This document shows, one piece after another, positions 33,307 to 42,679 of a stretch of 64,000 bases of DNA. Source of the DNA: DATAUD01 sp035511075 (GTDB lineage: Bacteria > Verrucomicrobiota > Verrucomicrobiia > Limisphaerales > Palsa-1400); NCBI GenBank assembly GCA_035511075.1, contig DATKFW010000109.1, positions 11,888 to 75,887 on the forward strand. Direction: 5' to 3'. Under the pieces are notes generated by a model. That model was not told the DNA's origin. It searched no databases and saw nothing but the letters and a program-made list of their open reading frames with translations. A program made the position numbers and the translations under genes. Positions within the stretch are counted from its first letter, which is position 1, and every line of letters begins with the position of its first letter.

Positions 33307-34160
33307 GCGATGCCATGACCAACGAAATTCGCACCTCCGCCGCGCAGCCCAAGCCCGCGGCAGTGGCACCCGACACCGGCGCCAAAAGGGGGACCGAGCC
33401 ACTGCGGACCACGTTCGACGTTCAGCATCTCTCCGTCTGGTTTGGAGCTCAGAGGGCGCTGGAAGACGTTTCGATGCAAGTGCGGCCACGCGCCGTTACC
33501 GCCATTATCGGGCCGAGCGGCTGCGGGAAGTCGACTTTTCTGCGGAGCTTGAACCGGATGCACGATCTTGTGCCCGGCGCGCGGGTCGAAGGGCGCATCG
33601 CGCTGTTTGGCGAGGACCTTTACGCGCGAAACATTGACCCGACCCAGGTTCGACGGCGCGTCGGAATGGTTTTTCAAAAATCCAATCCTTTTCCCACCAT
33701 GTCCATCGCGGAAAACGTGACCGTCGGGCTGAAGCTCAACGGAATGAAGCACAGGGGCTTGCTGCGGGAGCGCCTGGAAGAGACATTGCGCATGGCTGCG
33801 CTATGGGATGAGGTCAAGGACCGCCTGCACGCCAACGCGCTGAGCCTTTCCGGAGGCCAGCAACAGCGGTTGTGCATCGCGCGGGCGCTGGCCATTGAGC
33901 CGGAGGTGCTGCTGATGGACGAGCCGGCGTCGGCGCTGGATCCGCTGGCGACGGCGAAAATCGAGGAGCTGATACTGGAATTGAAAAAGCAATTTACCAT
34001 CGTCATTGTCACTCATAACATGCAGCAGGCGGCGCGCATATCGGATTGCACGGCGTTTTTTTACCTTGGCAAATTGATCGAATACGATCAAACCCACAAG
34101 ATTTTCACCAATCCATCCATCAAACAAACCGAGGACTACGTCACTGGCCGGTTCGGCTGA
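33303..34160 (+). CDS. pstB: Phosphate ABC transporter ATP-binding protein
   Basis: 285 aa, about 30 residues longer than the usual ~255 because of a hydrophilic N-terminal tail (residues 1-35) before FDVQHLSVWFGAQRALEDV. Walker A GPSGCGKST, then FLRSLNRMHDLVPG (a PstB hallmark), Q-loop MVFQKSNPFPTM, signature LSGGQQQRLCIARAL, Walker B VLLMDEPASALDP and H-loop VIVTHNMQQAARI. Drives Pi import by PstCA. A second ATG at residue 5 is an alternative start; the first was preferred because of the ATGA overlap with pstA. Confidence 0.96.
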   Translation: MSDAMTNEIRTSAAQPKPAAVAPDTGAKRGTEPLRTTFDVQHLSVWFGAQRALEDVSMQVRPRAVTAIIGPSGCGKSTFLRSLNRMHDLVPGARVEGRIALFGEDLYARNIDPTQVRRRVGMVFQKSNPFPTMSIAENVTVGLKLNGMKHRGLLRERLEETLRMAALWDEVKDRLHANALSLSGGQQQRLCIARALAIEPEVLLMDEPASALDPLATAKIEELILELKKQFTIVIVTHNMQQAARISDCTAFFYLGKLIEYDQTHKIFTNPSIKQTEDYVTGRFG

Positions 34161-34178
34161 TCTGGCGTAATATGACCC

Positions 34179-34838
34179 ATGCAAAAGTATTTTGACGACG
34201 AGTTAACCAGTTTCAAGGAGAAGCTCCTGACGATGGGGAGTTACGCCGAAAGCGCCGTCAGCCAGGCCGTCCAAGCCCTCACCGAACGCAACGATAAACT
34301 GGCTCAGCAGGTCCAGGAAAATGACGACATCATGGACCAGTTTGAAATCGACATCGACGACATGGCCATCAATCTGCTGGCCAAAGCGCCGCTGGCCTCG
34401 GACTTGCGGCTTATTACCGTGGCCATGAAGATTTCGCAAAATCTCGAACGCGTTGGGGACGAGGCCACGACGATTTCCCGGCGCGCGATGGAATTGAACC
34501 AGGAGCCGGCGCTCAAGACCTATATCGATATTCCCCGCATGGCCGGCCTGGCCATCGCCCTGCTCAAGGAGGCCCTCGACGCCTTTGTCAACAAACAACC
34601 TGACAAAGCGCGCGCGGTGATTCCACGCGACAAGGAAGTGGACGCGATCAACCGGCAGCTTTATCGCGAGTTGGCCGGTTACATGGCCGAAAATCCGGCC
34701 GCCGTCAACAGGTGCCTGAACCTGATGACCATCTCCAAGAGCCTCGAACGGGTTGCCGACCACGCGGCCAACATCGCCGAGGAAGTCGTTTATTTGTGCG
34801 AAGCGCGGGACATTCGGCACGAAGCGCACAAACTATGA
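34179..34838 (+). CDS. phoU: Phosphate transport system regulator PhoU
   Basis: 219 aa, entirely helical, made of two three-helix PhoU units (residues ~5-105 and ~115-210). Family motifs: an E-x-x-x-D cluster in QENDDIMDQFEIDIDD, LRLITVAMKISQNLERVGDEA in unit 1 and LMTISKSLERVADHAANIAEE in unit 2; these carry the metal-binding acidic residues. PhoU damps the Pho response when Pi is plentiful by joining PstB and PhoR. It begins 18 bp after pstB; its stop overlaps the start of sixA. Confidence 0.96.
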   Translation: MQKYFDDELTSFKEKLLTMGSYAESAVSQAVQALTERNDKLAQQVQENDDIMDQFEIDIDDMAINLLAKAPLASDLRLITVAMKISQNLERVGDEATTISRRAMELNQEPALKTYIDIPRMAGLAIALLKEALDAFVNKQPDKARAVIPRDKEVDAINRQLYRELAGYMAENPAAVNRCLNLMTISKSLERVADHAANIAEEVVYLCEARDIRHEAHKL

Positions 34839-35353
34839 ACCTGTTTTTCCTGCGCCACGGCAAAGCCGAGCCGCGCGGGCCCCGGTGGCGCCCCGACGGC
34901 AAACGGCCGCTAACGCGAGAGGGCGAAGAAAGAATGGCGGAAGTGGCGCGCGGCATACAGGCGCTCGGGGTCTCATTTGATTTGATTCTGACCAGCCCCT
35001 ACGCCCGCGCCTTGCGCACCGCGGAAATCCTGGCGAAGGCTTACCGGTCCAACAAGCTGTTTGAGACAGGCAACCTGGTTTCGGAGGCGGAGCCGAAAAA
35101 CATTGTTGACGAGATCAACGGAAACTTCGCTTCGGTGGAACAGATTGCGCTGGTTGGGCATGAGCCGATGTTGACAAGCCTGATTTCCACGCTCATTTGC
35201 GGACCTGGGGCCGCGGCCACCATCGATCTGAAGAAGTCAGGCGTTTGCAAGCTCACGATCCAGAAGCTGGCGTTCGCCAAGTGCGCCTGCATGAATTGGC
35301 TGCTGACGCCGCGCCAGTTGGCGCGCCTGGGGCAGCGCGCCGGGGGGCATTAG
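34835..35353 (+). CDS. sixA: SixA-type phosphohistidine phosphatase
   Basis: 172 aa. A small histidine-phosphatase-fold enzyme: the RHG motif with catalytic His in MNLFFLRHGKAEPRGP, a DGKRPLTREGEERM block typical of SixA, the SPYARALRTAEILA motif and the second catalytic His in LVGHEPML. SixA removes phosphate from His of HPt domains (ArcB, PTS-Ntr in E. coli). Start at ATG 34835 overlaps the phoU stop by 4 bp, so it is translated with PhoU as the last gene of the pst operon. Whether it acts on the Pho kinase or its relay, or elsewhere, is not known from sequence. Confidence 0.88.
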   Translation: MNLFFLRHGKAEPRGPRWRPDGKRPLTREGEERMAEVARGIQALGVSFDLILTSPYARALRTAEILAKAYRSNKLFETGNLVSEAEPKNIVDEINGNFASVEQIALVGHEPMLTSLISTLICGPGAAATIDLKKSGVCKLTIQKLAFAKCACMNWLLTPRQLARLGQRAGGH

Positions 35354-35413
35354 CCCCTTCTTTGGATGGCATCGCCGGGCGCGTCAAAATTCTCCGCGTC
35401 GGATCAAGGCGTA

Positions 35414-36784
35414 TCAAGGCGGGCCGAGGCTGTAGAAGCGCGCGACGGCGTTGGTCTGCAACGGTTCGCTGAAATAGAACAGGCCGTTGCTCAGCGTGAC
35501 GGTCTGGAGCGGAGCCCAATCTGGAGCGGCCAGATTGGTGGACGCTTCCACGACGACGACGAGATTGGATGGGCCGGTGATGTCGAACCCGAACAGATTG
35601 CTCCGCACGCCGAAGTTCGAGTCGGCGGCCTGGATTTGCGGGTCCCAGACGACTGTCGGACGGCCGGCAAAAAGGGTGCTCCACCCGGTGGCGCCGGGGA
35701 GATAATAGACCGTCACGTTTCCGGAGTTGGCGAACAGCGTCGAATCAGCGGCGGGCGCGTTGGCGTCGAAATAAACGGCGGTGAGGCTGGAGCAGTAGGA
35801 AAAGGCGTAATCGCCGAGGTTGGTCACGCTGGCGGGTATGGTGAAGTTGGTCAGGCCGGCGCAGTCAAAAAACGCAAAGCTTCCAATGCTGGCGATCGCC
35901 GCGGGCAAGTTGACGCTGGTGAGGCTGGGGCAGTCTTCAAACGCGCCGGTTGCAATATTTGTGACGCTCTCGGACAATGTCACGGCGGTCAGGCCGGCAC
36001 AGGAGGCAAACGCAAATTCTCCAATGCTGGTGACGCCGGCCGGTGTCGCGTAACTTCCGCCCAGGCCGCCAGGATATTCAATGAGCGTGGTCTGGTTGGT
36101 GTCAAATAAGACTCCATTTAAACTGCTGTAAGCCGGATTTTGCGAATCCACCGTTATCGCCGTCATGGCTGTGCAACCCTCGAAGGCGCTGACTCCGATG
36201 TTGGTCACGCTTGGGGGAATCGAGACGCCGGCCAGGCTGGCGCAGCGCCAAAAGGCATCGTCTCCGATGTTCGCGACGCCATTGGAAATCGTTACATTGG
36301 TCAGGCCTAAGCAGTAAAAAAACGCGTTGGCTGCGATGTTGGTGACGGTGCCCGGAATCGTTACGTTGGTCAGGCTAATGCAGGAATCGAACGCGTCGTC
36401 TCCGATGCTGGCGAGGCTGGCGGGAAGAGTCAGGCCGGCGAGGCGCGAGCAGTATTGGAAGGCAAAATCGCCGGCGCTGGTCAGGCCGTTGGTCAATATG
36501 ACGTTGGTGAGGTTGACGCAGCTTTGGAAGGCGTAGTCTCCGATGTTGGTGACGCTCGAAGGAATCGTGACGCTGGCCACTGGCGTGGAATAGAACGCGC
36601 TCTCCCCGATGCTGGTGACAGGCAGGCCGTTGGTGGCGGCTGGAATGACCACGGCGCCGTTGGTCCCGGAGTAACCGGTTATGGTGATTGCGCCGACATT
36701 GGTCGTGCAAATCAATTGCGCATGCGCCATTGGCGGCGCGGCCAAGAGCAGCAATCCCAAGAGAACGGGCGACCTTCTATTCAT
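35414..36784 (-). CDS. Secreted BspA-type leucine-rich repeat protein
   Basis: 456 aa. Signal peptide (residues 1-22, PPMAHAQ), then ~13 repeats of ~23 residues (residues ~45-350) of the LRR_5/BspA kind, with blocks such as SVTNIGDYAFQSCVNLTNV, SIGDDAFDSCISLTNVTIPG and NIGVSAFEGC. The C-terminal ~100 residues form a separate domain with FDITGPSNLVVVVEASTNL and end in ARFYSLGPP, a tail I associate with secreted Verrucomicrobia proteins. BspA LRRs mediate binding to surfaces or proteins; the ligand is unknown. No membrane anchor visible. Convergent with sixA (60-bp gap). Confidence 0.88.
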   Translation of the reverse strand: MNRRSPVLLGLLLLAAPPMAHAQLICTTNVGAITITGYSGTNGAVVIPAATNGLPVTSIGESAFYSTPVASVTIPSSVTNIGDYAFQSCVNLTNVILTNGLTSAGDFAFQYCSRLAGLTLPASLASIGDDAFDSCISLTNVTIPGTVTNIAANAFFYCLGLTNVTISNGVANIGDDAFWRCASLAGVSIPPSVTNIGVSAFEGCTAMTAITVDSQNPAYSSLNGVLFDTNQTTLIEYPGGLGGSYATPAGVTSIGEFAFASCAGLTAVTLSESVTNIATGAFEDCPSLTSVNLPAAIASIGSFAFFDCAGLTNFTIPASVTNLGDYAFSYCSSLTAVYFDANAPAADSTLFANSGNVTVYYLPGATGWSTLFAGRPTVVWDPQIQAADSNFGVRSNLFGFDITGPSNLVVVVEASTNLAAPDWAPLQTVTLSNGLFYFSEPLQTNAVARFYSLGPP

Positions 36785-36979
36785 AACTTCGTGAGAGGAA
36801 TTTGCAGTTTGGCTCTCCTCCAGTCATTTTGGGGCTTCCCCAGGAGGAAGAGACGATGGCACAGCGCGCTCCTCTTTTACCGGTCTTTTCCGAGGCTAAC
36901 TGAGCCGGAACCCACCGTCAAACGTAATACGCCTGCATGAACGCGCTGTTTAAGTTGGCAGTTCCCCGCCCGCGCTCCT

Positions 36980-38374
36980 ATGCTTGGGCTTGAGAATATG
37001 ACCGACGCCGCCATCGCTTCCCGCCACGCCGTCGCGCCGGCCGCGCCGCGCCTTTCGCAATTGCGCGGGCTGGATTATTCGGTTCTTCAGCAGTGCATGC
37101 ACTGCGGACTTTGCCTGCCCACATGCCCCACTTACGACGCCACGCGGCTGGAACGGAACAGTCCGCGCGGACGCATCGCGCTGATGCGCGCCATCGCCGA
37201 CGGCCGTCTCGAAGCGACCAGGACGTTTGCCGACGAGATGTATTTCTGCCTTGGCTGCCTGGCGTGCATGACGGCGTGTCCGGCGGGGGTCAATTACGCG
37301 GAGTTATTCGAGCATGCGCGCGCTGAAGCGGAGGAAAGCGGCGTCCTGCAAACCAGCAAACGAAGTTTTGTCCGCTGGCTGACGTTGCGCTGGCTGTTCA
37401 TGGATTTGCGCCGGCTCCGGTTTGCGGGGCGGCTGATCCGACTTTATCAGCGATGCGGCTTGCAACGCGTCATTCGCGGCAGCGGCGTCCTGAACCTATT
37501 GCCGCGGCGCTGGCGGGAATTGGAGGCGATGACGCCCGTCATTGCCGCGAGGTTTTCGTCACAGTTGATTGCCCCGGCCACGCCGGCCGCCGGACAGCGG
37601 AAATATCGCGTCGCCCTCCTGACCGGGTGCGCGCAGGATTTGATGTTCAGCGATATCAACCGGGACACTTGCGAGGTCCTTGCCCGCAATGGCTGCGAAG
37701 TCGTCACGCCGCGGGACCAAAGCTGCTGCGGGTCGCTTCACGCGCACAACGGCGAGCTGGAAATGGCGCGCGCATTGGCGCGTAAGAATATTGATCAATT
37801 TTCGCCGGGGGATTTTGACGCCATCATCAGCAACGCGGCGGGCTGCGGGTCGCATTTGAAGCATTATCGAAATCTGCTGGCGGAAGACCCGCAATATCGC
37901 GGGCGGGCGGAATTGTGGGATGCGAGGCTCAAAGACATTCATGAATGGCTGGCGGAAATCGGCCTGATTGCACCCAAGCCCGGCGCGCCCGCGCAAAGCG
38001 TCACGTATCACGAGGCCTGCCATCTGTGCCACGGACAAAAAATCACCGCGCAACCCCGGCAACTGCTGCGGGCCATCCCGAATCTGACCCTGACGGAATT
38101 GCCGGAATCCAACTGGTGCTGCGGGAGCGCGGGGATTTACAATTTGCTGCAGCCGGAAATGGCCAATCAACTGCTGGACCGCAAACTCAAGCACATTGTG
38201 TCAACAAAAGCGGACGTCGTGGCGACTGGCAATCCCGGTTGCCTGGCCCACATGGCCAACGGCATCCGGCGCGAAAAGCTGGCGGTGCGGCTGGTTCATC
38301 CGATCACGTTGCTGGCCGAAGCGTATCGCGCGGGAGACCCGGGTCACATCGCGGGCGCGGGCGTCACGTCGTGA
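36980..38374 (+). CDS. glcF: Glycolate oxidase iron-sulfur subunit (GlcF-like, CCG domains)
   Basis: 464 aa. Two [4Fe-4S] ferredoxin motifs near the start (CMHCGLCLPTCPTY and CLGCLACMTACPAG, residues ~36-100), followed by two CCG domains: a Cys-rich block ending DQSCCGSLHAHNGE and a second ending SNWCCGSAGIYNLLQP, which bind a further Fe-S cluster or heme-like cofactor. GlcF passes electrons from glycolate dehydrogenase subunits GlcD/GlcE to the membrane; neither is near, so the partner is elsewhere or it serves another 2-hydroxyacid oxidase. ATG at 36980, with a second at 36998. Its 3' end overlaps tig convergently by 31 bp. Confidence 0.88.
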   Translation: MLGLENMTDAAIASRHAVAPAAPRLSQLRGLDYSVLQQCMHCGLCLPTCPTYDATRLERNSPRGRIALMRAIADGRLEATRTFADEMYFCLGCLACMTACPAGVNYAELFEHARAEAEESGVLQTSKRSFVRWLTLRWLFMDLRRLRFAGRLIRLYQRCGLQRVIRGSGVLNLLPRRWRELEAMTPVIAARFSSQLIAPATPAAGQRKYRVALLTGCAQDLMFSDINRDTCEVLARNGCEVVTPRDQSCCGSLHAHNGELEMARALARKNIDQFSPGDFDAIISNAAGCGSHLKHYRNLLAEDPQYRGRAELWDARLKDIHEWLAEIGLIAPKPGAPAQSVTYHEACHLCHGQKITAQPRQLLRAIPNLTLTELPESNWCCGSAGIYNLLQPEMANQLLDRKLKHIVSTKADVVATGNPGCLAHMANGIRREKLAVRLVHPITLLAEAYRAGDPGHIAGAGVTS

Positions 38375-39660
38375 ACGCGGGCGAACTGGACCAGGAGATC
38401 GATGACCTTTTCGCTTAGTAGCTGGTTGTAAATTTCGGACATGCGGCCACTCTTTTCGAGGTCTTTGACCAACTTCTCGACCGGGATCTTGTATTGGGCG
38501 GCCATTTCCTGCAAACGGCGGGCCACGTCCATTTGGTCCACGCGGGCGCCCTCCTTTTCGGCGATGCGCTGAAAGACAAAAGTGGCCTTGACGCGTTGTT
38601 TGGCGGCGGTGTTGGCGGTGGCGTAAATCTGGTCCTTTTGGGCGTCGATGGCGTCCTTGAGAACGCCGCGCTGCTGCTGTTCATTGACGATCGAATAGAC
38701 AATGCTCCGGGTTTCGTCTTCAACCAGCGATTCGGGCAAATCGCACTGGACTTGATTGAGGAGATGTTGCACGACCTGATTGCGGATGGAACGGCTTTGC
38801 TTGAGATTCAATTCATTCTGCAAATCAGCGCGCACCCCTTCGCGCAATGCTTCCAGACTCTCCGCGCCGTACGATTTGGCAAAGGCCTCATCGAGCGCCG
38901 GGACGCCTTTTTCCCTGATTTCAACCAATTCCACGTCGTAGACGCCTTTTTTTCCCGCCAATTGGGGCACGACGAAATCGGGCGGGAAATCGACGGTGAC
39001 GGAACGTTTTTCACCGGCCTTCATCCCGATGAGCTGATCGCCAAAACCGGGGATGAACGAAGTCTTGTCGACGTTGATCCAGAAGGCCTTTTTCTCGGTC
39101 AAGCCGCGGGCCGTGGGGGCGGTTTCGGTGATCGGCTTGCCGTCGCAGGTGCCGGTATAATTGACAACGGCGACGTCGCCCTCCTTGACATCGCGGACGA
39201 CGGGTTGAAAGGTCGCATGGCGTTCCGCCAGGACGTGGAGGGCGCGTTGGATGTCCTGCGGCGAGACCACGGCGGTTTCGCGGGTGGCGGGGAGGCCCTT
39301 GTATTCGGGCACTTCAAACTCGGGGGCTGTCTCCAGATTGGCGGCGAATTGCAACGGTTGACCGCGGGAAAACTGGATTTCTTCGATTTCCGGCTGTCCG
39401 ACAATGGAGAGCTTCTGCTCGGCGATGGCGGACCTGAAGGTCTCGGAGATGAGCTTGCGTTTGACCTCGTTCTGAATGTCGGTTTCGAAACGTTTTGCGA
39501 CCATCTCGCGCGGGGCCTTGCCGGGGCGAAAGCCGGGGAGCCGGACTTCGCGCTGAAATTCAGCGGCGACCTGGTTAAAGGTTTCCTCAACCTTTTCCGG
39601 CTCGACCTCCACACGCATCAATTTTTTGCAGGGTCCCAAATTCTCTACCGTAACATTCAC
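38344..39660 (-). CDS. tig: Trigger factor, ribosome-associated chaperone and peptidyl-prolyl isomerase
   Basis: 438 aa, standard length, GTG start. N-terminal ribosome-binding domain with LPGFRPGKAPREMV (the GFRxGKxP ribosome-docking signature), central FKBP-like PPIase domain at residues ~155-240 (GDVAVVNYTGTCDGKPI, FIPGFGDQLIGMKAGEKRS, DFPPDF), and a long helical C-terminal chaperone domain. It receives nascent chains at the ribosome exit. Trigger factor often precedes clpP, but here the downstream neighbour is glcF on the opposite strand, overlapping by 31 bp, and the upstream 272 bp (39661-39932) hold no gene. Confidence 0.96.
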   Translation of the reverse strand: MNVTVENLGPCKKLMRVEVEPEKVEETFNQVAAEFQREVRLPGFRPGKAPREMVAKRFETDIQNEVKRKLISETFRSAIAEQKLSIVGQPEIEEIQFSRGQPLQFAANLETAPEFEVPEYKGLPATRETAVVSPQDIQRALHVLAERHATFQPVVRDVKEGDVAVVNYTGTCDGKPITETAPTARGLTEKKAFWINVDKTSFIPGFGDQLIGMKAGEKRSVTVDFPPDFVVPQLAGKKGVYDVELVEIREKGVPALDEAFAKSYGAESLEALREGVRADLQNELNLKQSRSIRNQVVQHLLNQVQCDLPESLVEDETRSIVYSIVNEQQQRGVLKDAIDAQKDQIYATANTAAKQRVKATFVFQRIAEKEGARVDQMDVARRLQEMAAQYKIPVEKLVKDLEKSGRMSEIYNQLLSEKVIDLLVQFARVHDVTPAPAM

Positions 39661-39932
39661 AAAGAGCCTTTCACTTCAGCCGCGTCGGCGGTGTTGGATT
39701 TCGTGGAAACGCCCGCCCGCGAGTGGGACACGCTAAGTATCGGCGGCGCCCGCGTCAAGCCATCAAGTTTGGATATTTCACGGGGGGCCAATCCCGCGTG
39801 CCCCACAGGAGCGGCTTCATCCCCGGCCTGCGCGGCGTGCGCATAATGTTTGGGAAGGTGGAAGGTCATAAATAATGCGGCCGCGCAAATTTTTGACTTG
39901 GTCGGATCGTTGGCCTTTGCCAAGATGGGGAC

Positions 39933-40961
39933 ATGCAATTGCCGGCGAAGTTCTATCCGGTGCTTTTGCTGGTCTTTTGGACCGGGCTGATGCTCACGGC
40001 CGATTTGGTCGTGATTGATACATCTGTGCGGCAGGCCCGTTCGGTGAATTTCGCCTCGACCACCGGCAAAATGATCCAGAGCGAACTCCGCAAAGGGGCG
40101 ATGAGCCATCGCGGCGTAGAGGTCGGCTACAATTACGTCGTCAACGGGGTCCGTTACACGGGGCACCGTTATCGCTACGACGACCGCAATTCCGCCTGGG
40201 AATACAGCACCGCCGTGGGAGCCTTCCCACGATGGTCACAGAGAAGGGTTTACTATGATCCAAAGGACCCCGCGGATTGCGTATTGGAGCCCGGCCTGGC
40301 TGGTTGCGATCTGTTGTTGCCGCTGTTTGCCACTCCGCTCAATGTCGTGACGCTTGTCATCTGGATGGCCGCCGCGCAGTCGTGGCGCGAAAGAAAACTC
40401 TCCGCGCAGGCGGGAGGCGTCCGCATACTCAAGCGAGGCGGCGAAATCCGGGCGCGATTGGCGGCCTTTACTCCCATTGCGGCCGCTCTCGGCGCGCTTG
40501 GCGGGGCGTCGTTCTTCCTGGCGTTTCCGGTCGTCGCGATAGGCGGTTTTGCGCCGTCGATGACGGTCATGCTTATGGTTTGGGCCGTGGTCCTGGCGGC
40601 CATTCCGACGGCGTTTTTTTGGACGCTGAAGAATAACCGTTCCGGCAACTACGATCTGCGCATCAATGAAGTTTCAAGAGTCGTTACTGTTCCCGTGATC
40701 GAGGGACGGAGAAGGCCATTGACCCTCGAGAGGAGTGAAATCCTTGGTGTCTCCCTACAACGCAGGATCACAAAAACCCCCAGCGGCGATTATGTCAGCT
40801 ATCTGCCGGCTATTGACCGCGCCGGCGGCGAGTCGGGTTCGCCGACGATCAAGCTGACAACGCGAGGGTGGACGCACGACAAGGCATGGGCGTTTGGCGA
40901 ATGGCTTGGGGAGGAATTGGGGGTTGAATTCAAAGGGGTGGAGGGGGACAGCACGAAATGA
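39933..40961 (+). CDS. DUF3592 membrane protein
   Basis: 342 aa. An N-terminal membrane helix (FYPVLLLVFWTGLMLTADLVV), then an extracytoplasmic beta domain of the DUF3592 type (TTGKMIQSELRK, VGYNYVVNGVRYTGHRY, RRVYYDPKDPADCVLEPG), a second helix (LLLPLFATPLNVVTLVIWM) and two more near residues 175-230. The C-terminal part is a soluble domain resembling a PH-like or beta-sandwich unit. DUF3592 proteins are broadly spread with no known function. Nine bp before the MFS gene; these two may be co-transcribed. Confidence 0.75.
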   Translation: MQLPAKFYPVLLLVFWTGLMLTADLVVIDTSVRQARSVNFASTTGKMIQSELRKGAMSHRGVEVGYNYVVNGVRYTGHRYRYDDRNSAWEYSTAVGAFPRWSQRRVYYDPKDPADCVLEPGLAGCDLLLPLFATPLNVVTLVIWMAAAQSWRERKLSAQAGGVRILKRGGEIRARLAAFTPIAAALGALGGASFFLAFPVVAIGGFAPSMTVMLMVWAVVLAAIPTAFFWTLKNNRSGNYDLRINEVSRVVTVPVIEGRRRPLTLERSEILGVSLQRRITKTPSGDYVSYLPAIDRAGGESGSPTIKLTTRGWTHDKAWAFGEWLGEELGVEFKGVEGDSTK

Positions 40962-40970
40962 AAAGTTCCA

Positions 40971-42179
40971 ATGCCAGAAACACCTCCGAAAAAGCTCTCG
41001 TGGCTGAACCGAACCGTTTTGGGCATCGGTCTGGCCTCGCTGTTCAGCGATTGGTCCCATGAGATGGCCACAGCGGTGTTGCCGACATTCCTGGCGACGC
41101 TGGGGGCCGGCGCGGCGTGGCTCGGCTTGATAGAGGGAGTTTCCGATGGACTGTCCAGCGTGGTCAAAATGGGGTCGGGCTTCTACACCGACAAACTGCA
41201 ACGACGAAAGCCCGTTGCCATTTTCGGATATGTTGTCACCGCCCTTGGGACCGCGTCATTGGGCCTGGCCACCAGCGCGTGGCAAGTTCTGGCGGCGCGG
41301 GCGGGCGCGTGGCTGGGGCGCGGCCTGCGGACACCCGTGCGAAAGGCGCTGCTGGCAGCGGCGGTGACGAAAGAAACCTACGGACGGGCCTTCGGTCTTG
41401 AGCGGATGATGGACACCATCGGGGCGATTGTGGGACCGGCCACGGCGCTAGGCGTTTTTGCGGCGGTGCATCACCATTATCCGAGTTTATTTGCGCTGAC
41501 GCTGATTCCCAGTTTGACGGCGGCCGGGCTTATCGGATTCCTGGTGAAAGAAAAGGAGCGCAAACCGGTTCCGCACATTTCATTGGGGCAAAGACTCCGC
41601 ATGCTGCCGGCCGGTTATCGAAAATTGGCATGGGCGGTCGGGCTGTTCGGCGCCGGGGCGTTCGCTCACACGCTGCTGATACTGCTGGCGATGCGGAAAT
41701 TGACGCCGTCCCTCGGCGCGCCCCGAGCCGCGACGGTTGCCGTCGCCCTCTATGTGTTGCACAACGTGTTTTACGCGTCGTTCGCCTTCATCGGCGGGTG
41801 GCTCGGGGACCATTTTCAGAAGAAAATACTATTGGCGACGGGCTATTTGCTCTCGGCGGCGATGTGTCTGTGCATTGTATTTCTGCCGGCCAACATCGGG
41901 ACCCTGGCGCTGATTTTTATTCTCGGAGGAACCAACGTGGCCCTTGAAGAGACTTTGGAGGACTCACTTTGCGCGGAACTGGTCGGGGAAGAATATCACG
42001 GGGTGGCATTCGGCGCCCTGGCGACGATCAACGGGATTGGCGATTTTCTTTCCAGCATCATCGTGGGCGGATTGTGGACGGCGGTTGGAGCCGGGGCGGC
42101 GTTTGGCTACAGTGCGGCCCTTTCGGTGACCGGCGCGGCGCTCGTTCTGATGGTCCCCGCCGGCGATGGCAAAGGATGA
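40971..42179 (+). CDS. MFS transporter
   Basis: 402 aa with about 12 hydrophobic helices. The loop between helices 2 and 3 contains GFYTDKLQRRKPVAIFGY, the MFS motif A (G-x-x-x-D-R/K-x-G-R-K-like), repeated in the second half as GGWLGDHFQKKILLATGY. The opening LASLFSDWSHEMATAVLPTFLATLG and the segment ARAGAWLGRGLRTPVRKALL occur in a subgroup often annotated as putative metal, sugar or drug exporters; the substrate is unknown. Nine bp after DUF3592, 53 bp before the next small gene. Confidence 0.88.
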   Translation: MPETPPKKLSWLNRTVLGIGLASLFSDWSHEMATAVLPTFLATLGAGAAWLGLIEGVSDGLSSVVKMGSGFYTDKLQRRKPVAIFGYVVTALGTASLGLATSAWQVLAARAGAWLGRGLRTPVRKALLAAAVTKETYGRAFGLERMMDTIGAIVGPATALGVFAAVHHHYPSLFALTLIPSLTAAGLIGFLVKEKERKPVPHISLGQRLRMLPAGYRKLAWAVGLFGAGAFAHTLLILLAMRKLTPSLGAPRAATVAVALYVLHNVFYASFAFIGGWLGDHFQKKILLATGYLLSAAMCLCIVFLPANIGTLALIFILGGTNVALEETLEDSLCAELVGEEYHGVAFGALATINGIGDFLSSIIVGGLWTAVGAGAAFGYSAALSVTGAALVLMVPAGDGKG

Positions 42180-42232
42180 TTGCCCAAAACTAAATCGAAT
42201 ATCCGCCGGGCCAACCGTGTCATTCCTTAATA

Positions 42233-42670
42233 ATGCAAAAGCGGGAAATCATTTGGATTGCAGTGCTGTTGGTGCTCATTGTGGCTTACTTCCACTTTTT
42301 TGGAGGGAGATTTGGCCAAAAGGCCATCGCCATTCATGCCTCCCTGCGCCCCAGCCAGCGGGCCGAGACGGCGGTGTACCCGGTTTATTTTACACTCAAC
42401 GACGATTTTAAACTGACGAGCCTCAAGGTGGTTCCCCTGGAGGATGGAAAGGTCAATCCGGCCACGATGCCGGTTTGGAATCTGGTGTCCGATAGCAATT
42501 CAGCGCCGACACGCGCGTTTTTCTACGGGCAGCACATACGTGGAATGAAGCCCGCCCTGGCCAACGTGCAGGCCGACCCTTTGACACCGGGGGTCATTTA
42601 CCGAATCCTGCTTTCTTCAGGCAAACTTACCGCCGCGCTGGATTTCAAGACCAGGTCCACAACGGAATAG
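42233..42670 (+). CDS. Single-pass membrane hypothetical protein
   Basis: 145 aa. One N-terminal transmembrane helix (IIWIAVLLVLIVAYFHFFGG, residues ~6-25) and a ~115-residue extracytoplasmic domain, predicted beta-rich (VYPVYFTLNDDFKLTSLKVV, then FFYGQHIRGMKPA). The helix could equally be an uncleaved signal. I do not recognise the family. It follows the MFS gene on the same strand, and converges with a pseudopilin gene only 9 bp beyond its stop. Codon use is like its neighbours, so the gene is probably real. Confidence 0.6.
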   Translation: MQKREIIWIAVLLVLIVAYFHFFGGRFGQKAIAIHASLRPSQRAETAVYPVYFTLNDDFKLTSLKVVPLEDGKVNPATMPVWNLVSDSNSAPTRAFFYGQHIRGMKPALANVQADPLTPGVIYRILLSSGKLTAALDFKTRSTTE

Positions 42671-42679
42671 CGGAATAGG

